Source: Streptomyces sp. NBC_01498
GTDB taxonomy: Bacteria > Actinomycetota > Actinomycetes > Streptomycetales > Streptomycetaceae
Length of the DNA: 64,000 nucleotides
NCBI RefSeq assembly: GCF_036327775.1
Contig: NZ_CP109598.1
Location: 124,001-188,000 of the forward strand
Direction: 5' to 3'
The notes beneath the pieces were generated by a model. It was not told the origin of the DNA. It saw only the letters and a program-made list of their open reading frames with translations, and made no database searches. The position numbers and the translations under genes were made by a program. Position 1 is the first letter of the stretch, and each line of letters starts with the position of its first letter. Shown here piece by piece: positions 1 through 30,877 of the stretch.

Positions 1-161
1 AGGTCACCTCCGAGGAGGCGGCCCGCTGGCGGGAGCACACCACGGCGGAGTTCTCCCTGGAGATCTTCTCCGGCGGCCACTTCTATCTGGCCGACCGGCG
101 CCAGGAGTTGACGGCCAGTCTGAAGCGACGGCTGGCGGGCCTGGTGCCCAGCGGCGCGTAG
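1..161 (+). CDS. Type II thioesterase, C-terminal end (partial)
   Basis: Only the last 52 codons are in the window, read from base 3 to the TAG at 159-161. The segment GGHFYL carries the catalytic histidine of the type II (editing) thioesterase family, an alpha/beta hydrolase. It is followed by a short helix ending LKRRLAGLVPSGA, the usual length for the tail of this family. Such enzymes remove misprimed or stalled acyl groups from PKS or NRPS carrier proteins. Its place next to a modular PKS run suggests it serves that pathway and that the cluster continues leftward beyond the window. The Ser and Asp of the triad lie outside, so activity cannot be judged. Confidence 0.75.
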   Translation, partial: VTSEEAARWREHTTAEFSLEIFSGGHFYLADRRQELTASLKRRLAGLVPSGA

Positions 162-182
162 GTCCTGTCGGCGCGATCGTGA

Positions 183-226
183 AAGGCCCCGGGGGGCCGG
201 TGAGTTCACCGTCCCCCCGGGGCCTT
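183..226. terminator. Bidirectional hairpin terminator
   Basis: A perfect 14-bp inverted repeat (aaggccccgggggg / ccccccggggcctt) with a 16-nt loop sits between the convergent thioesterase and response regulator genes. Confidence 0.8.
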
Positions 227-273
227 CGCCCGTGCACCGTCCGTGTCGATCTGACGGCCTGTCGGGCGACTTG

Positions 274-918
274 TCAGGCGTTGAGGTAGGTGAGCACGGC
301 CATCACCCGGCGGTTGACGTCGCTGTCCTGAGGGAGCGTCAGTTTGGTGAAGATGCCGGAGATGTGTTTCGCGACCGCTCCCTCGCTGACGGTGAGCCGG
401 GCGGCGATGGCCGCGTTCGAGCAGCCCTCGGCCATGAGTTCCAGCACCCGCCGCTCGCGCAGCGTCAGGTTCTCGATGCCGGCGTCCAGGGAGTGGCTGA
501 CCATCAGCTGGGCGACGACCGCGGCGTCCATGGCCGTACCGCCCTTGGCGACCCGGCGGATCGCCTCCACGAACTGCTCGTCGTCCAGGACGCTGTCCTT
601 GAGCAGATAGCCGATGCCGCCGGTGCCGTCGGCGAGGAGCTCCCGCGCGTACATCTGCTCGACGTGCTGGGACAGGACGAGGATGGGCAGGCCCGGCATG
701 TCGCGGCGGGCCTGGAGCGCGGCCCGTAAGCCCTCGGTGGTGAAGGTGGGCGGCAGCCGGACGTCCACGATGGCGATGTCGGGACGGTGCTCCGCCACGG
801 CTCTCGCGAGATCCTCGCCGTTGTCCACCGCCGCCGCGACCTCGAAATCGAACGATGTCAGGAGCTGCACGAGCCCCTGCCTCAGGAGGAAAAGGTCCTC
901 GGCGAGGACGACGCGCAC
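274..918 (-). CDS. NarL/LuxR-family response regulator
   Basis: This 214-residue two-domain regulator has an N-terminal receiver with acidic pocket E7-D8 and phosphoacceptor D52 (IVDVRLPP). The C-terminal LuxR-type helix-turn-helix begins at LTLRERRVLELMAEG and includes the recognition segment TVSEGAVAKHISGIF. It is the last gene of a leftward operon. Its start lies inside the 3' end of the sensor kinase gene (37-bp overlap), which implies translational coupling. The expected role is to bind DNA after phosphorylation by the neighbouring kinase, and the likely target is the ABC transporter operon itself. Whether it also affects the PKS genes cannot be told from sequence. Confidence 0.93.
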   Translation of the reverse strand: MRVVLAEDLFLLRQGLVQLLTSFDFEVAAAVDNGEDLARAVAEHRPDIAIVDVRLPPTFTTEGLRAALQARRDMPGLPILVLSQHVEQMYARELLADGTGGIGYLLKDSVLDDEQFVEAIRRVAKGGTAMDAAVVAQLMVSHSLDAGIENLTLRERRVLELMAEGCSNAAIAARLTVSEGAVAKHISGIFTKLTLPQDSDVNRRVMAVLTYLNA

Positions 919-2288
919 GGAATCTCCAACTCGGTCACGGTGGGGCCGCCGGGTGGGCTGCTGATGTCGATGGTGCCGTCGAAGGCGGCGAGCCGCCGCC
1001 GGATTCCGGCGAGGCCGGACCCGTCACTCATGCGCGCGCCGCCCCGGCCGTTGTCGGTGACACGGACGTGGAGCACGCCGCGTTCATGACGGACGGTCAG
1101 CTCGCCGCGGCTCGCTCCGGCGTGTTTCAGCACGTTGGTGAGCAGCTCGGACACCGAGAAGTATACGGCGGACTCGACCGGCGCCGAGAGCCGCGGGGGG
1201 ACCGTCACGGACGCCTCGAACGGCAGCGGGCTCGCGAGGCACAGGGCCCGCAGCGCGTCCGCCAGGCCGCGTTCGGCGAGGACGGGCGGGTGGATGCCCC
1301 GTACCAGATCGCGCAGTTCACGCAGGGCGAGGACGGACGAGGCGCGGGCCTCGCGCAGCAGCCGGCGGGCTTCCTCGGTGTCCTTGTCGAGTTGGCGGTC
1401 GGCCGCGCCGAGGGTCATGCCGAGGCCGACGAGCCGGGCCTGGGCGCCGTCGTGCAGATCGCGTTCGATCCGGCGCAGTTCGGCGGCCTGGGTGTCCAGC
1501 GCGCCGGAGCGGCTCTCGGCCAGGTGCCGGACGCGGGAGGCGAGCCGGGTGGTGTCGGTGTGGCCGAGCAGGTAGCGGGTGAACCAGGCGTGGCCGAGGA
1601 GGACGTGGCGGGTGGTGGCGATCCAGACGGCGAGGACGCCGAGGGCCAGGAACCCGGCGGCGACGGCGGTGGGCCAACTGTCCACCACCACACCGCAGTA
1701 CATCCGTCCGGCGCCGTGGCCGCCCGCGAGACCCCGCCCGAGGCCGGCCGCCAGGACCAGTCCCTCACCGGCGTAGTAGAGCAGGGCGGCGGGGACGAAC
1801 CCGACCATGCCGACGGCGGTGTTGAGGAGCAGCCACAGGAGGTCCCGCCAGGTCGCCCGGTCGGTGAGGATCCACTTGCAGCGGCGCATCCATCCGACGA
1901 TGTCCTTCTCGAACTCGGCCGGTTCCGGCTGGTACGGCACCTCGACCGGGACACCGGCCCGGCCGGCCGTCCGCCGGGCCCAGTTGCACAGCCGGCGGAC
2001 GGCGGGCACACAGATCGGCAGCGCGACGGCGCCGATGCCGATCACGAACAGTCCGACGAAGTACGCGGTCACCAGGAAGAACGCCAGGGACGGCATGGTG
2101 CTCAGTCCGACGAGGACGCCCGTGCCGGTGTCGCGGACGGCCCGCCGGGCGCGGCGGCGCCCCGCCGCGAGGACCGCCCGGCCCGGGGGCGTCGTCCCGT
2201 CGGCCGGAGCCGGGGCCGGTGCTGGTCCGGCGTCCGGCCGTGGCCGGCCGGTGGCCGGTCCCTCGGCGACCATGGTCTGCTCTCTCAC
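882..2288 (-). CDS. Sensor histidine kinase (HisKA_3 / NarL-system type)
   Basis: This is a 468-residue kinase. Hydrophobic membrane segments fill the N-terminal half, for example SLAFFLVTAYFVGLFVIGIG and LLWLLLNTAVGMVGFVPAAL. The dimerisation/phosphotransfer motif ERDLHDGAQ follows, with phosphoacceptor H279, then an HATPase_c domain with the N-box segment SELLTNVLKHAG and the G-box VTDNGRGG. The family phosphorylates LuxR-type response regulators. The GTG start overlaps the permease stop (GTGA); an in-frame ATG five codons later (2273) is an alternative. Its place in one operon with a FtsX-type ABC transporter suggests it senses an envelope stress or the transported compound; the ligand is unknown. 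Confidence 0.92.
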   Translation of the reverse strand: MREQTMVAEGPATGRPRPDAGPAPAPAPADGTTPPGRAVLAAGRRRARRAVRDTGTGVLVGLSTMPSLAFFLVTAYFVGLFVIGIGAVALPICVPAVRRLCNWARRTAGRAGVPVEVPYQPEPAEFEKDIVGWMRRCKWILTDRATWRDLLWLLLNTAVGMVGFVPAALLYYAGEGLVLAAGLGRGLAGGHGAGRMYCGVVVDSWPTAVAAGFLALGVLAVWIATTRHVLLGHAWFTRYLLGHTDTTRLASRVRHLAESRSGALDTQAAELRRIERDLHDGAQARLVGLGMTLGAADRQLDKDTEEARRLLREARASSVLALRELRDLVRGIHPPVLAERGLADALRALCLASPLPFEASVTVPPRLSAPVESAVYFSVSELLTNVLKHAGASRGELTVRHERGVLHVRVTDNGRGGARMSDGSGLAGIRRRLAAFDGTIDISSPPGGPTVTELEIPCASSSPRTFSS

Positions 2289-4809
2289 TCGGCGGCCACT
2301 GTCTCGACGGGCGGGGTGCGCATGCCGCGCCAGGACGGGTAGAGCGTACCGCCGAAGATCAGCAGCAGCGATCCGCCGACGACGGCGAGGTAGATCCAGA
2401 CCGGACCGGCGGGCAGGAACGAGTCGTTCTTCACCATCGCGTACGGGACGATCGTGGTGGCCGCGGCGAGGGTGCCGAGCAGGACGGCGACCACGGAGAT
2501 CAGTGCCCCCTCGACGCTCAGCATGCCGAAGACCTGCGCGCGGGTGGCTCCGGTGAGCCGGGACAGCCCGATCTCCCGGCGCCGTTTGCGGGTCACCACG
2601 ACCAGGGTGTTGATGACGGTGATGGCGGCGTATCCCACGATCATGGCGACGACGGTGTAGTTGGCGGTCACCAGGATCTGCTGGATCGAGTCGCTGGAGC
2701 CGCTGAGGGTGGAGCTGTCGGACACCGAGGCACCGGGCAACTCGGCCGCGAAGGAAGCCAGTTCACTGCTGAGGATGCCCGGGTCGGTGTCCGGGTCGGC
2801 GCGGACGAGGAGGTGCTCGGCGAGGCCCGCGGTGGTGTGCGCGGTGAGCGTGGCGGCGGGCAGCAGCAGGAACTCCTCGTCGGGGTCGCCCGCGTACAGG
2901 GCCACGACCTCCGGCTTGATTCCGGTGCCGTCGCCGAGCCGGACGGGCAGCCGGTCGCCGACCGTGACGCCGAAGGTCTCGGCGCGTGCGGCGGACAGCG
3001 CGACGGTGTCGCCGCTCAGCGCGTCGAGTGCGCCGGTGACGTCGCGCAGGGCCAGGGTCCCGCCCACTCCGCCGGCGTCCACGCCGCGCAGGGCGGTGTC
3101 GGTGGTGCCGGACTCCGCCTCGACGTAGCCGCGCGAGGTGATCAGTCCGGAGGCGGCGGCGACGCCGGGCAGTGCGGCGACCCGCTCGACGGCCTCGGGG
3201 CGGAATCCGCCCGCGTCGGAGTCGAGGACGAAGTCGGCGCTGATGCCCTCCTCGTAGCTGCGGGCGGAGACGACGTCCTCGGTGGACTGCATGTAGAGCG
3301 TGCCGGTGGCGATGGCGATCAGCATGATCACGGGGGCGGCGGCGCTCGCCATGCGTACCGGGTTGGTGGCCGTGTTGCGTACGGCGAGCCGTCCGGGCAG
3401 ACCGGTCAGCAGCCGTACGGGCCAGCCGAGGACCGCCACGACGGCCGCGCAGATGCCGGGGGCCAGCAGGGCGATGCCGATGCTGAAGAAGACGGACGCG
3501 GGTCCGGCGGTGCTGGCGAGGGTCGGGCCGTTCTCCATGACCAGCACCGTGGTCGCGGACAGGGAGAGGCCGACGGTGAGGAAGAACAGGGACAGCAGCA
3601 TCCGGTTGCGGGTGAACCAGCGGGGCCGGACCTCACTGTCGGAGAGGGCCGCGACGGGTTCCGTACGGGCCGCCTTACGCCCGGCGAAGCGGGTGGCGCC
3701 GGCCGCGGCGAGGACGGCGGTGACGGCACCCACGAGCGTCGGGACCGGCCCCTGGTGGAAGACGATCACCGGGGACAGCACACCGCTGTCGGTGAGGATC
3801 GAGCAGATGAGCCGGCCGAGGAGATACCCGGGGAACACGGCGAGGGCGGTGGCGACGACGGACAGGACGGACGTCTCCCAGAGGATCATCCGGCGCAGCT
3901 GGCTCGACGTCGTACCGATGGAGCGCAGCAGGGCCATCTCGCGGGTGCGCTGCTGGAGGGTGAGGCCGAGGGTGGAGGCGACGCCGAACAGGACGACGAG
4001 GACGGCCCAGCTGCCGAAGACGGCGGCGAGGATGACGACGGTGCGCTGGGCGGTCAGCGCGCCCGGCGCCTCGGCGAGGCCCCGGCGTTCGCCGGTGAGG
4101 ACGCTCGCCCCGCCGTCGACCGCGTCCGTCACGGCGGCGGTGACGGTGGCGAGGGAGGCGCCGTCCTCGGGCAGTACGGCGATGGAGTCCACCCGGCCGC
4201 CGGTCAGTCGGTGTGCCTGGTCGTCGGAGACGAAGACGGCGGGGTCGCCGCCCGAGCCGGGGCGCGAGACGATTCCGCTGACCAGGTAGGACCGGGAGAC
4301 GCCCTGGACGGCGAGGACGACGCGGGAGCCGGCGGACGCGTCGGCGCGCTCGGCGAGGGCCTTGTCGAGTACGACCTCGTCGGCGCCCGTGGGGGCGGCG
4401 CCGACGTCGAGGGTGTACGGCGCCAGGGCGGCCGAGGTCCAGCCGTGACCGGCGGTGGATCCGCCGTCGGCGGCGTCGATGTCGGCGGCTCCGGCGCCGC
4501 CGGGCACCACCACGGCGGGGAACGACACGTCGGGCACGGCCTCGGCGACGCCGGGGACGTCGGTCACGGCGGCGACCAGTCCGGGGTCGAGACGGCCGCG
4601 CTCGGACAGGGCGCCCGCGTCGGAGGTCTGGTCGGCGGTGACCACGATCGGGGCGCCGGTCAGCCGCTGCGGCTGGGCGTCCATGCGGATCCCGGTCTCC
4701 ATGAGACCGCCGCAGGCCATGACGATCGCGGCGCCGAGGAACATCGCGAAGAAGGTCGCGACGAAGCTGGCCTTGCGGAACTTGAGCGTACGGAAAGCGA
4801 GGAGACCCA

Positions 4810-4810
<1 letters not shown>
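2285..4810 (-). CDS. FtsX/MacB-type ABC transporter permease
   Basis: The 841-residue membrane protein is of the duplicated FtsX type. It has an N-terminal membrane segment (FVATFFAMFLGAAIVMACGG), a large extracytoplasmic region, a three-helix FtsX block around residues 250-390, a central pair of helices, a second extracytoplasmic region, and a last FtsX block near the C-terminus (TVVAMIVGYAAITVINTL and following). About ten membrane spans are visible. Together with the overlapping ATPase gene (ATGA junction at 4810) it forms an efflux or lipid/peptide-handling transporter. Linkage to a kinase-regulator pair is common for antibiotic-resistance or envelope-stress transporters in Gram-positive bacteria. 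Self-resistance to the PKS product is possible but inferred. Confidence 0.9.
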
Positions 4811-5613
<803 letters not shown>

Positions 5614-5665
5614 AGGGACTCCCCCTACTGAATATGTGTCGTCGGGTGACGTGTCGTCATGCTGA

Positions 5666-5694
5666 AGCCTAAGGAACGGACGGGTCGGGGACAT
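5666..5694 (-). promoter_or_regulatory. Candidate promoter of the ABC/two-component operon
   Basis: On the minus strand there is a -10-like TAGGCT (5666-5671) and a weak -35-like ATGTCC (5689-5694), separated by 17 bp. This places transcription start about 45 bp before the GTG at 5613. The -35 match is poor, as expected for an activator-dependent promoter. Confidence 0.35.
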
Positions 5695-5710
5695 TGGCCC
5701 CAGGCGGTGT

Positions 5711-5758
5711 ATCGGGAGTAGAAGTTCTTCTACCTCCTGGCCGGAAGAATCTCCCGAT
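5711..5758. promoter_or_regulatory. Nested palindromes, candidate response-regulator operator
   Basis: A perfect inverted repeat GTAGAAG-TT-CTTCTAC (5718-5733) sits inside a wider pair ATCGGGAG (5711-5718) / CTCCCGAT (5751-5758). It lies about 24 bp upstream of the proposed -35 of the ABC operon, a usual place for an activator site. The short 2-bp centre argues against a simple RNA hairpin. Confidence 0.45.
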
Positions 5759-5974
5759 GATCTACATCACGCCTGATCGGAGCTGTTTTCGGCCATCCCT
5801 TCCAAGGACATCCGGGGGGCTCGCAGTCAAGGTGCACGCAGGTCCACTACGCCCGGTGACGTTTCGTGCACCCGAATTTCGGGAGTCGGCTGTATTTCGT
5901 GGCGACGCGCTCGACAATAGGCTCGCAGCGCAACAGAGGAATGCCCCCCACAGTAATTGGAGGATGAAGTCGCC

Positions 5975-6241
5975 ATGCGATCGGAAAGCGGCTTGGAAAC
6001 ACACGTTCTGCCCGACGGCAAGGTTGATTTCTTTCTTCCGCGGACCGGTCTGAGACATCGCTGCGGCCCCACGGGCACGCTGATGTGGATCGTTCTCCAG
6101 CGGCAGGACTGGGAGCCGGGGCGCGCCGCGGAGGTGCTGGCCGAACAGTGGGGAATCGCCTCCGAGTCGCTGCGTCCCGAGGTGGACGCGTGGGTCACGC
6201 ACTTCCAGGACGAGGGCCTGGTGCGCCGGTGCACGGCGTGA
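5975..6241 (+). CDS. PqqD-like small protein (RRE fold candidate)
   Basis: This 88-residue protein has the PqqD pattern: short N-terminal strands (HVLPDGKVDFFLP), a GPTGTLMWIVLQ helix, the helix GRAAEVLAEQWGI and a final helix ending FQDEGLVRR. PqqD proteins bind precursor peptides in PQQ and other RiPP pathways. No precursor peptide or radical SAM partner is visible nearby, so the job here is unknown. The ATG at 5975 is chosen because GGAGG (5959-5963) precedes it by 11 nt; a TTG at 5957 would overlap that site. The gene is convergent with the PKS operon and divergent from the ABC operon. It may be a remnant, a regulator, or part of a separate peptide pathway. Confidence 0.7.
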   Translation: MRSESGLETHVLPDGKVDFFLPRTGLRHRCGPTGTLMWIVLQRQDWEPGRAAEVLAEQWGIASESLRPEVDAWVTHFQDEGLVRRCTA

Positions 6242-6254
6242 GCTGAACGCCGTG

Positions 6255-6292
6255 CGGGCCGGCGTACCTCCCGAGGGGGGTACGCCGGCCCG
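6255..6292. terminator. Bidirectional hairpin terminator
   Basis: A perfect 14-bp stem CGGGCCGGCGTACC / GGTACGCCGGCCCG with a 10-nt loop lies between the convergent PqqD-like gene and the end of the last PKS gene. Confidence 0.85.
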
Positions 6293-6307
6293 TCGCCCGG
6301 TCCGGGG

Positions 6308-10255
<3,948 letters not shown>

Positions 10256-10339
10256 GTCTCTCCTTCTGGGTCTGTCCGGTCGATCCCCGTGGATCAGCGC
10301 GGGTGTCCGTTCGGCGCGGCCCCCGGGGGTCCGCCGCGG

Positions 10340-10369
10340 CCGTGGCCGGGCAGCGCCGCCCGGCCACGG
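10340..10369. terminator. Hairpin between the third and fourth PKS genes
   Basis: A perfect 12-bp stem CCGTGGCCGGGC / GCCCGGCCACGG with a 6-nt loop starts about 15 nt after the stop of the upstream PKS gene. It looks like a factor-independent hairpin without a T-run, and could cause partial termination or stabilise the mRNA end inside the operon. Confidence 0.55.
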
Positions 10370-10383
10370 TCACGGTCGCCTCG

Positions 10384-26046
<15,663 letters not shown>

Positions 26047-26110
26047 CGGATGTCGCCACTTCTGTGCGGAAGGGAGGGGGCCGTGGTCGTGCCGGACGGG
26101 CGGGTCCGGG

Positions 26111-29100
26111 TCACGCCGAGCCGAGTTCTCGGTCGATGAACGCGAACACGTCGTCGGCGGACGCCTCTTCGAGCCGTCCCGCGACGGCGCCCGTGTCGTC
26201 CTGGCGCGCCACCCGTTCGTCGAGGCCGTTGAGTACGGCGCGGACGCGGGAGGGGACCCGGCCCTCCTGGAGGTCGGCGGCGGACAGTTCGGCCAACCGG
26301 GCGGCCAGCCGGTCGAGTTCGGCCAGGACGGAGTCCACGGACTCCTCGGCGCCGCCGAGTTCGGTGCCGAGGTGCTTGGCGAGGGCGGCGGGGGTCGCGT
26401 AGTCGAAGATCAGCGTGGCGGGCAGCGGGACACCGGCCGCGGCGCTGATCCGGTTGCGCAGGTCGACGGAGCTGAGCGAGTCGAAGCCGAGGTCGCGGAA
26501 GGCGGTGGTGGCCTCGACTCCGTCGGGCCCGCTGTGCCCGAGCACGGTGGCGGCCTGGCCGCAGACCAGGTCCTGGAGGGCGCGGTCGCGTTCGCCCGCC
26601 GTCAGTCCGGCGAGTGTGCGGGCGAAGTCGTCGGGCACGGCGCTGTCGGCGGCGGGGGCCGCCTGGACCTCGGGCAGGTCGCCGAAGAGCGGCGCGGGCC
26701 GCCCGGCGGCGAACGCGGCGGCGAACGCCGACCAGTCGACGTCCGCGAGGGTGACGACGGTGTCGCCGCTGTCCAGGGCGCGGCGCAGCGCGGTGAGCGC
26801 CCGGTCGGGGTCGAGCTGGCGGATGCCGAGGGCGCGTCCGGCGTCGCGGACGGTGTGGTCGGCGGCCATGCCGCCGCCGCCCCAGGGGCCCCAGGCGACC
26901 GAGGTGGCGGGCAGTCCGGTGGCGCGCCGGTACTCGGCGAGGGCGTCGAGGGAGGCGTTGGCCGCCGCGTAGTTGGCCTGGCCGGCGCCGCCGACGGTCG
27001 CGGTGAGCGAGGAGAAGAGGACGAACGCGTTCAGGTCGCTGTCCTGTGTCAGTTCGTGCAGGTGGTGCGCGGTCTCGGCCTTGGAGCGCAGGACGGTGTC
27101 GAAGCGCTCGGGGGTGAGCGCGTCGAGTACGCCGTCGTCCAGCACGCCCGCCAGGTGGAAGACGGCGGTGAGCGGGTGGGCGGCGGGCACGGTGCCGAGG
27201 AGCGCGGCCAGCGCGGACCGGTCGGACGTGTCGCAGGCGGCGAGGGTGACCTGGACGCCGGTGGCGGTGAGTTCGTCCGCGAGTTCCCGGGCGCCGGGCG
27301 CGTCGGGGCCGCGCCGGCTGACGAGCAGCAGGTGGTCGGCCCCGTCGGCGGCGAGCGCGCGGGCGACGTGCTGTCCGACGGCGCCGGTGGCGCCGGTCAC
27401 CAGGACGGTGCCGGCGGGCTTCCAGGGGTCGCCGCCGGGGCGGTGCGGTGCGTGTTCGAGGCGCCGGGCGTACGCGCCGGACTCGCGCACCACGAGCTGG
27501 TCCTCGCCCTTGCCGGCGGTCAGGACGCCCGCGAACAGGGCGGGGGTACGGGGACCGGGCTCGGCCGGAAGGTCGACCAGGCCGCCCCACCGGTCGGGGT
27601 GTTCGAGCGCGGCGACCCTGCCGAGGCCCCACACGGCGGCCTGGCGGTGGCCGGTCGGCACGTCGCCGGGGCCGTGGGCGACGGCGTCCCGGGTGGCGCA
27701 CCACAGGGGCGCGGTGATCCCGGCGTCGCCGAGGGCCTGGACGAGCGCGGCGGTGGTGGTGACGGGGTGTTCGACGGCCAGCAGGGACAGCACGCCCTCG
27801 GGGGCGGTGTCCGCGCGGGCGGTGAGGAGCGCGGCGAGCGCCGCGCGGTCCCGCGCCTCGTCGGACACGGTGAGGGTGTCGATGTCCAGTCCCCGGTCGG
27901 CGAGGCCGGTCAGGACGGTCTTCAGCCACGAGTCGTCGGCGGACGTCTCGGGGACGACGGCGAGCCACCGTCCCCGTACGGCCGTGTCGGACACGGACAC
28001 CGGGCGCCAGCCGGCGCGGTGACGCCAGCCGTCCACCTCGGAGTTGGCCTGTCGCTGCGAGTGCCAGCCGGCGAGCGCGGGCAGTACGGCGCCGACGGCG
28101 TTCTCGTCCGTGACACCGAGGGTCGCGGCCACGGCGGGCACGTCGCCGTCGGTGACGAGCTGCCAGAAGGCGTCGCCGCACTCCGCGTCCGGCTGCCCGG
28201 GGGCGCCGTATCCGAGCGCGGGGGCGTTCTCCCAGTGGCGGTCGCGCCGGAAGGGGTAGGTGGGCAGCGGGACGCGCCGGGCGCCCGCGAACACCGCGTG
28301 CCAGTCCGGTCCCCCGCCGCTGGTGTGCAGCAGGCACAGGGCCTCGATCAGCGCCGTGGTGGGCTCGCGGTCGCGGCGCTGGGTGCCGATGACGTCGGGG
28401 ACGACGTCCTGGGCCATGCCGGTGAGGACGGCGTCCGGGCCGACCTCCAGGAAGCGGGTGGCGCCCTCGGCGGCGAGGGTGGTGACGCCGTCGTGGAAGC
28501 GGACGGCGCCGCGTACGTGCCGCACCCAGTACTCGGGGGTGGCGAGTTCGTCGCCGCCGATCAGGCCGGTGACGTTGGAGACGACGGGGACCGTCGGGGC
28601 GTGGAAGGTGAGGGTGGAGAGGATGTCGCGGAAGGCGTCGAGCATGCCGTCCATGCGCCGGGAGTGGAAGGCGTGCGACACCTTCAGCCGGTTGGTCTTC
28701 TCGAACCGCGCGGCGACGGCGAGGGCGGCCTCCTCGTCGCCGGAGACGACCACGGCGCGGGGGCCGTTGACGGCGGCGATGTCGACGCCGTCGGTGAGCA
28801 GCGGAACGATCTCGCTCTCGGGCGCGGCGACGGCGATCATGGCGCCGCCCTCGGGCAGGGCCTGCATGAGCCGGCCGCGCGCGGAGACCAGGGCGACGGC
28901 GTCGGTCAGCGTGAGGACACCCGCGACATGGGCGGCGACGATCTCGCCGATGGAGTGGCCGCCCAGCAGGTCGGGCCGTACACCCCAGCTCTCCAGCTGC
29001 CGGAAGAGGGCCGTCTCGAAGGCGAACAGCGCCGCCTGGGTGTACTGGGTCTGGTTCAGGAGCGTGGACCCGGTGTCGAACATGACCTCGCGCAGGGGCT

Positions 29101-30877
29101 GTTCGAGGTGTTCGTCGAAGGCGTCGGAGATCTCGTCCAGGACGCGGGCGAAGACGGGGTGCGCGGCGTACAGGTCGCGTCCCATGCCGGGGCGCTGGGA
29201 GCCCTGGCCGGAGAACAGGACGGCGAGCCGGCCCTCCTCGGCGACGGTGCGCGGCTTCTCCCGGCCGTCGGCCAGCGCCTGGAGCCCGGCGCGGAGCCCG
29301 GCCAGGTCGGTGCCCGTGACGGCGGCCCGGTGGGCGAACGCGGAGCGGGTGGTGGCGAGGGAGTAGCCGATGTCGGCGGGGGTGGCCGGGTCGGCGGTGT
29401 CGTACGTGTCGAGGGCGTCGAGGAGCCGGCCCGCCTGGGCGCGTACGGCTTCCGCGGTACGGCCGGACAACACCCAGGGCACCACGGGCAGTTCGGCGCC
29501 GGACCCGGGCCGCTCGGCCTCGGTCCCGGCGGCTTCCTCCACGATGACGTGGGCGTTGGTGCCGGAGATGCCGAACGAGGAGACGCCGGCGCGGCGGGGT
29601 GCGCCGTCCCCGTCCCAGGGCAGCGACTCGGTGAGCAGTTCGACGTCGCCGGCCGTCCAGTCCACGGCGGTGGAGGGCCGCTCGGCGTGCAGCGTCTTGG
29701 GCAGCACCCCGGCGCGCATCGCCATGACGACCTTGATGACGGCGGCGACCCCGGCGGCGGCCTGCGGGTGGCCCATGTTGGACTTGATGGAGCCGAGGTG
29801 CAGGGGCCGGCCCTGGGGGCGGTCCTGGCCGTAGGTGGCGAGGACGGCCTGTGCCTCGATGGGGTCGCCGAGGGTGGTGCCGGTGCCGTGCGCCTCGACG
29901 AGGTCGATCTGGTGCGGGGCGAGGCGGGCGTCGGCGAGGGCCTGGCGGATGACTCGGATCTGCGCGGGCCCGCTCGGGGCGGTCATGCCGTTGGAGGCGC
30001 CGTCCTGGTTGATGGCGCTGCCGCGGATCACGGCGAGGACCTCGTGGCCGTTGCGGCGGGCGTCGGAGAGACGCTCCACGAGGAGCATGCCGGCGCCCTC
30101 GGCCCAGGCGGCGCCGGCGGCGTCCTCGGAGAAGGAGTGGCAGCGGCCGTCGGGCGACAGGGCGCGGCGTTCGCTGAACTCCACGAACATCTCGGGGCTC
30201 GCCATCACGGCGGCGCCGCCCGCGAGGGCGAGGGTGCACTCGCCCCGGCGCAGCGCCAGGCAGGCGTTGTGCAGGGCGACGAGCGAGGACGAGCAGGCCG
30301 TGTCCATGGTGACGGCGGGGCCTTCGAGGCCCAGGGTGTAGGCGATGCGTCCGGAGACGATGCTGCCGGAGATGGTGCCGCCGACGTAGTCGTGGTGCAT
30401 GAGGCCGACGAAGACACCGGTGGGGGTGCCCTTCACGGAGAGCGGGTCGATTCCGGCGCGCTCGAACGCCTCCCAGGAGGTTTCCAGCAGGAGCCGCTGC
30501 TGCGGGTCGGTGCCCGCCGCGTCCTTGGGGCTGATGCCGAAGAACGCCGGGTCGGACTCGGCGGCGTCGTGCAGGAACCCGCCGTGCCGTACGTAGCTCT
30601 TGCCGGGCTTGCCGGGCTCGGGGTCGTACAGCGCGTCGATGTCCCAGCCCCGGTCGACCGGGAATCCGGTGACGACGTCGGTGCCGTCGGCGACGATCCG
30701 CCACAGCTCCTCGGGGGTGCGGGCGCCGCCGGGGTAGCGGCAGCCCATGCCGATGACGGCGATCGGCTCGCTGTACTGCTCCTCCAGCTCGCGCACCCGC
30801 AGGCGGCTTCGCTCCAGCTCGGTCGTGGCCCGCTTGAGGTAGTCGCGGAGCTTGTCCTGAGTGGCGGACTCTTCCAT
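26111..30877 (-). CDS. Type I PKS, single module KS-AT-KR-ACP (module 2)
   Basis: This is a 1588-residue PKS. A docking helix ([19 protein letters not shown]) is followed by a KS with C195 (MDTACSSS), EAHGTGT and NMGHPQ, and an AT with S642 (GHSIGE) and HAFH, which predicts malonyl-CoA. The post-AT linker runs straight into a KR structural subdomain ([20 protein letters not shown]) with no HxxxGxxxxP motif, so DH is absent. The KR (TGATGAVG near 1161, LDD motif, catalytic LFSS and NYAAAN) and the ACP S1467 follow. It should leave one beta-hydroxyl, B-type by the LDD rule. The ATG overlaps the stop of the preceding PKS gene (TAATG), so the two are coupled. The C-terminal helices ([12 protein letters not shown]) are a docking domain. 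Confidence 0.96.
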   Translation of the reverse strand: MEESATQDKLRDYLKRATTELERSRLRVRELEEQYSEPIAVIGMGCRYPGGARTPEELWRIVADGTDVVTGFPVDRGWDIDALYDPEPGKPGKSYVRHGGFLHDAAESDPAFFGISPKDAAGTDPQQRLLLETSWEAFERAGIDPLSVKGTPTGVFVGLMHHDYVGGTISGSIVSGRIAYTLGLEGPAVTMDTACSSSLVALHNACLALRRGECTLALAGGAAVMASPEMFVEFSERRALSPDGRCHSFSEDAAGAAWAEGAGMLLVERLSDARRNGHEVLAVIRGSAINQDGASNGMTAPSGPAQIRVIRQALADARLAPHQIDLVEAHGTGTTLGDPIEAQAVLATYGQDRPQGRPLHLGSIKSNMGHPQAAAGVAAVIKVVMAMRAGVLPKTLHAERPSTAVDWTAGDVELLTESLPWDGDGAPRRAGVSSFGISGTNAHVIVEEAAGTEAERPGSGAELPVVPWVLSGRTAEAVRAQAGRLLDALDTYDTADPATPADIGYSLATTRSAFAHRAAVTGTDLAGLRAGLQALADGREKPRTVAEEGRLAVLFSGQGSQRPGMGRDLYAAHPVFARVLDEISDAFDEHLEQPLREVMFDTGSTLLNQTQYTQAALFAFETALFRQLESWGVRPDLLGGHSIGEIVAAHVAGVLTLTDAVALVSARGRLMQALPEGGAMIAVAAPESEIVPLLTDGVDIAAVNGPRAVVVSGDEEAALAVAARFEKTNRLKVSHAFHSRRMDGMLDAFRDILSTLTFHAPTVPVVSNVTGLIGGDELATPEYWVRHVRGAVRFHDGVTTLAAEGATRFLEVGPDAVLTGMAQDVVPDVIGTQRRDREPTTALIEALCLLHTSGGGPDWHAVFAGARRVPLPTYPFRRDRHWENAPALGYGAPGQPDAECGDAFWQLVTDGDVPAVAATLGVTDENAVGAVLPALAGWHSQRQANSEVDGWRHRAGWRPVSVSDTAVRGRWLAVVPETSADDSWLKTVLTGLADRGLDIDTLTVSDEARDRAALAALLTARADTAPEGVLSLLAVEHPVTTTAALVQALGDAGITAPLWCATRDAVAHGPGDVPTGHRQAAVWGLGRVAALEHPDRWGGLVDLPAEPGPRTPALFAGVLTAGKGEDQLVVRESGAYARRLEHAPHRPGGDPWKPAGTVLVTGATGAVGQHVARALAADGADHLLLVSRRGPDAPGARELADELTATGVQVTLAACDTSDRSALAALLGTVPAAHPLTAVFHLAGVLDDGVLDALTPERFDTVLRSKAETAHHLHELTQDSDLNAFVLFSSLTATVGGAGQANYAAANASLDALAEYRRATGLPATSVAWGPWGGGGMAADHTVRDAGRALGIRQLDPDRALTALRRALDSGDTVVTLADVDWSAFAAAFAAGRPAPLFGDLPEVQAAPAADSAVPDDFARTLAGLTAGERDRALQDLVCGQAATVLGHSGPDGVEATTAFRDLGFDSLSSVDLRNRISAAAGVPLPATLIFDYATPAALAKHLGTELGGAEESVDSVLAELDRLAARLAELSAADLQEGRVPSRVRAVLNGLDERVARQDDTGAVAGRLEEASADDVFAFIDRELGSA

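Larger units (their letters stand above)
5614..5974. other. Divergent intergenic region (ABC operon / PqqD-like gene)
   Basis: This 361-bp region contains no convincing gene. It holds the leftward promoter and palindromes listed separately. On the plus strand a weak TTTCGT-17-TAGGCT pair (5895-5923) could drive the PqqD-like gene, followed by a GGAGG ribosome-binding site (5959-5963). Confidence 0.5.

Noticed and set aside
10256-10383. Possible small gene between the last two PKS genes
   Set aside because: Only a hairpin and a ribosome-binding site are present; no frame of convincing composition.
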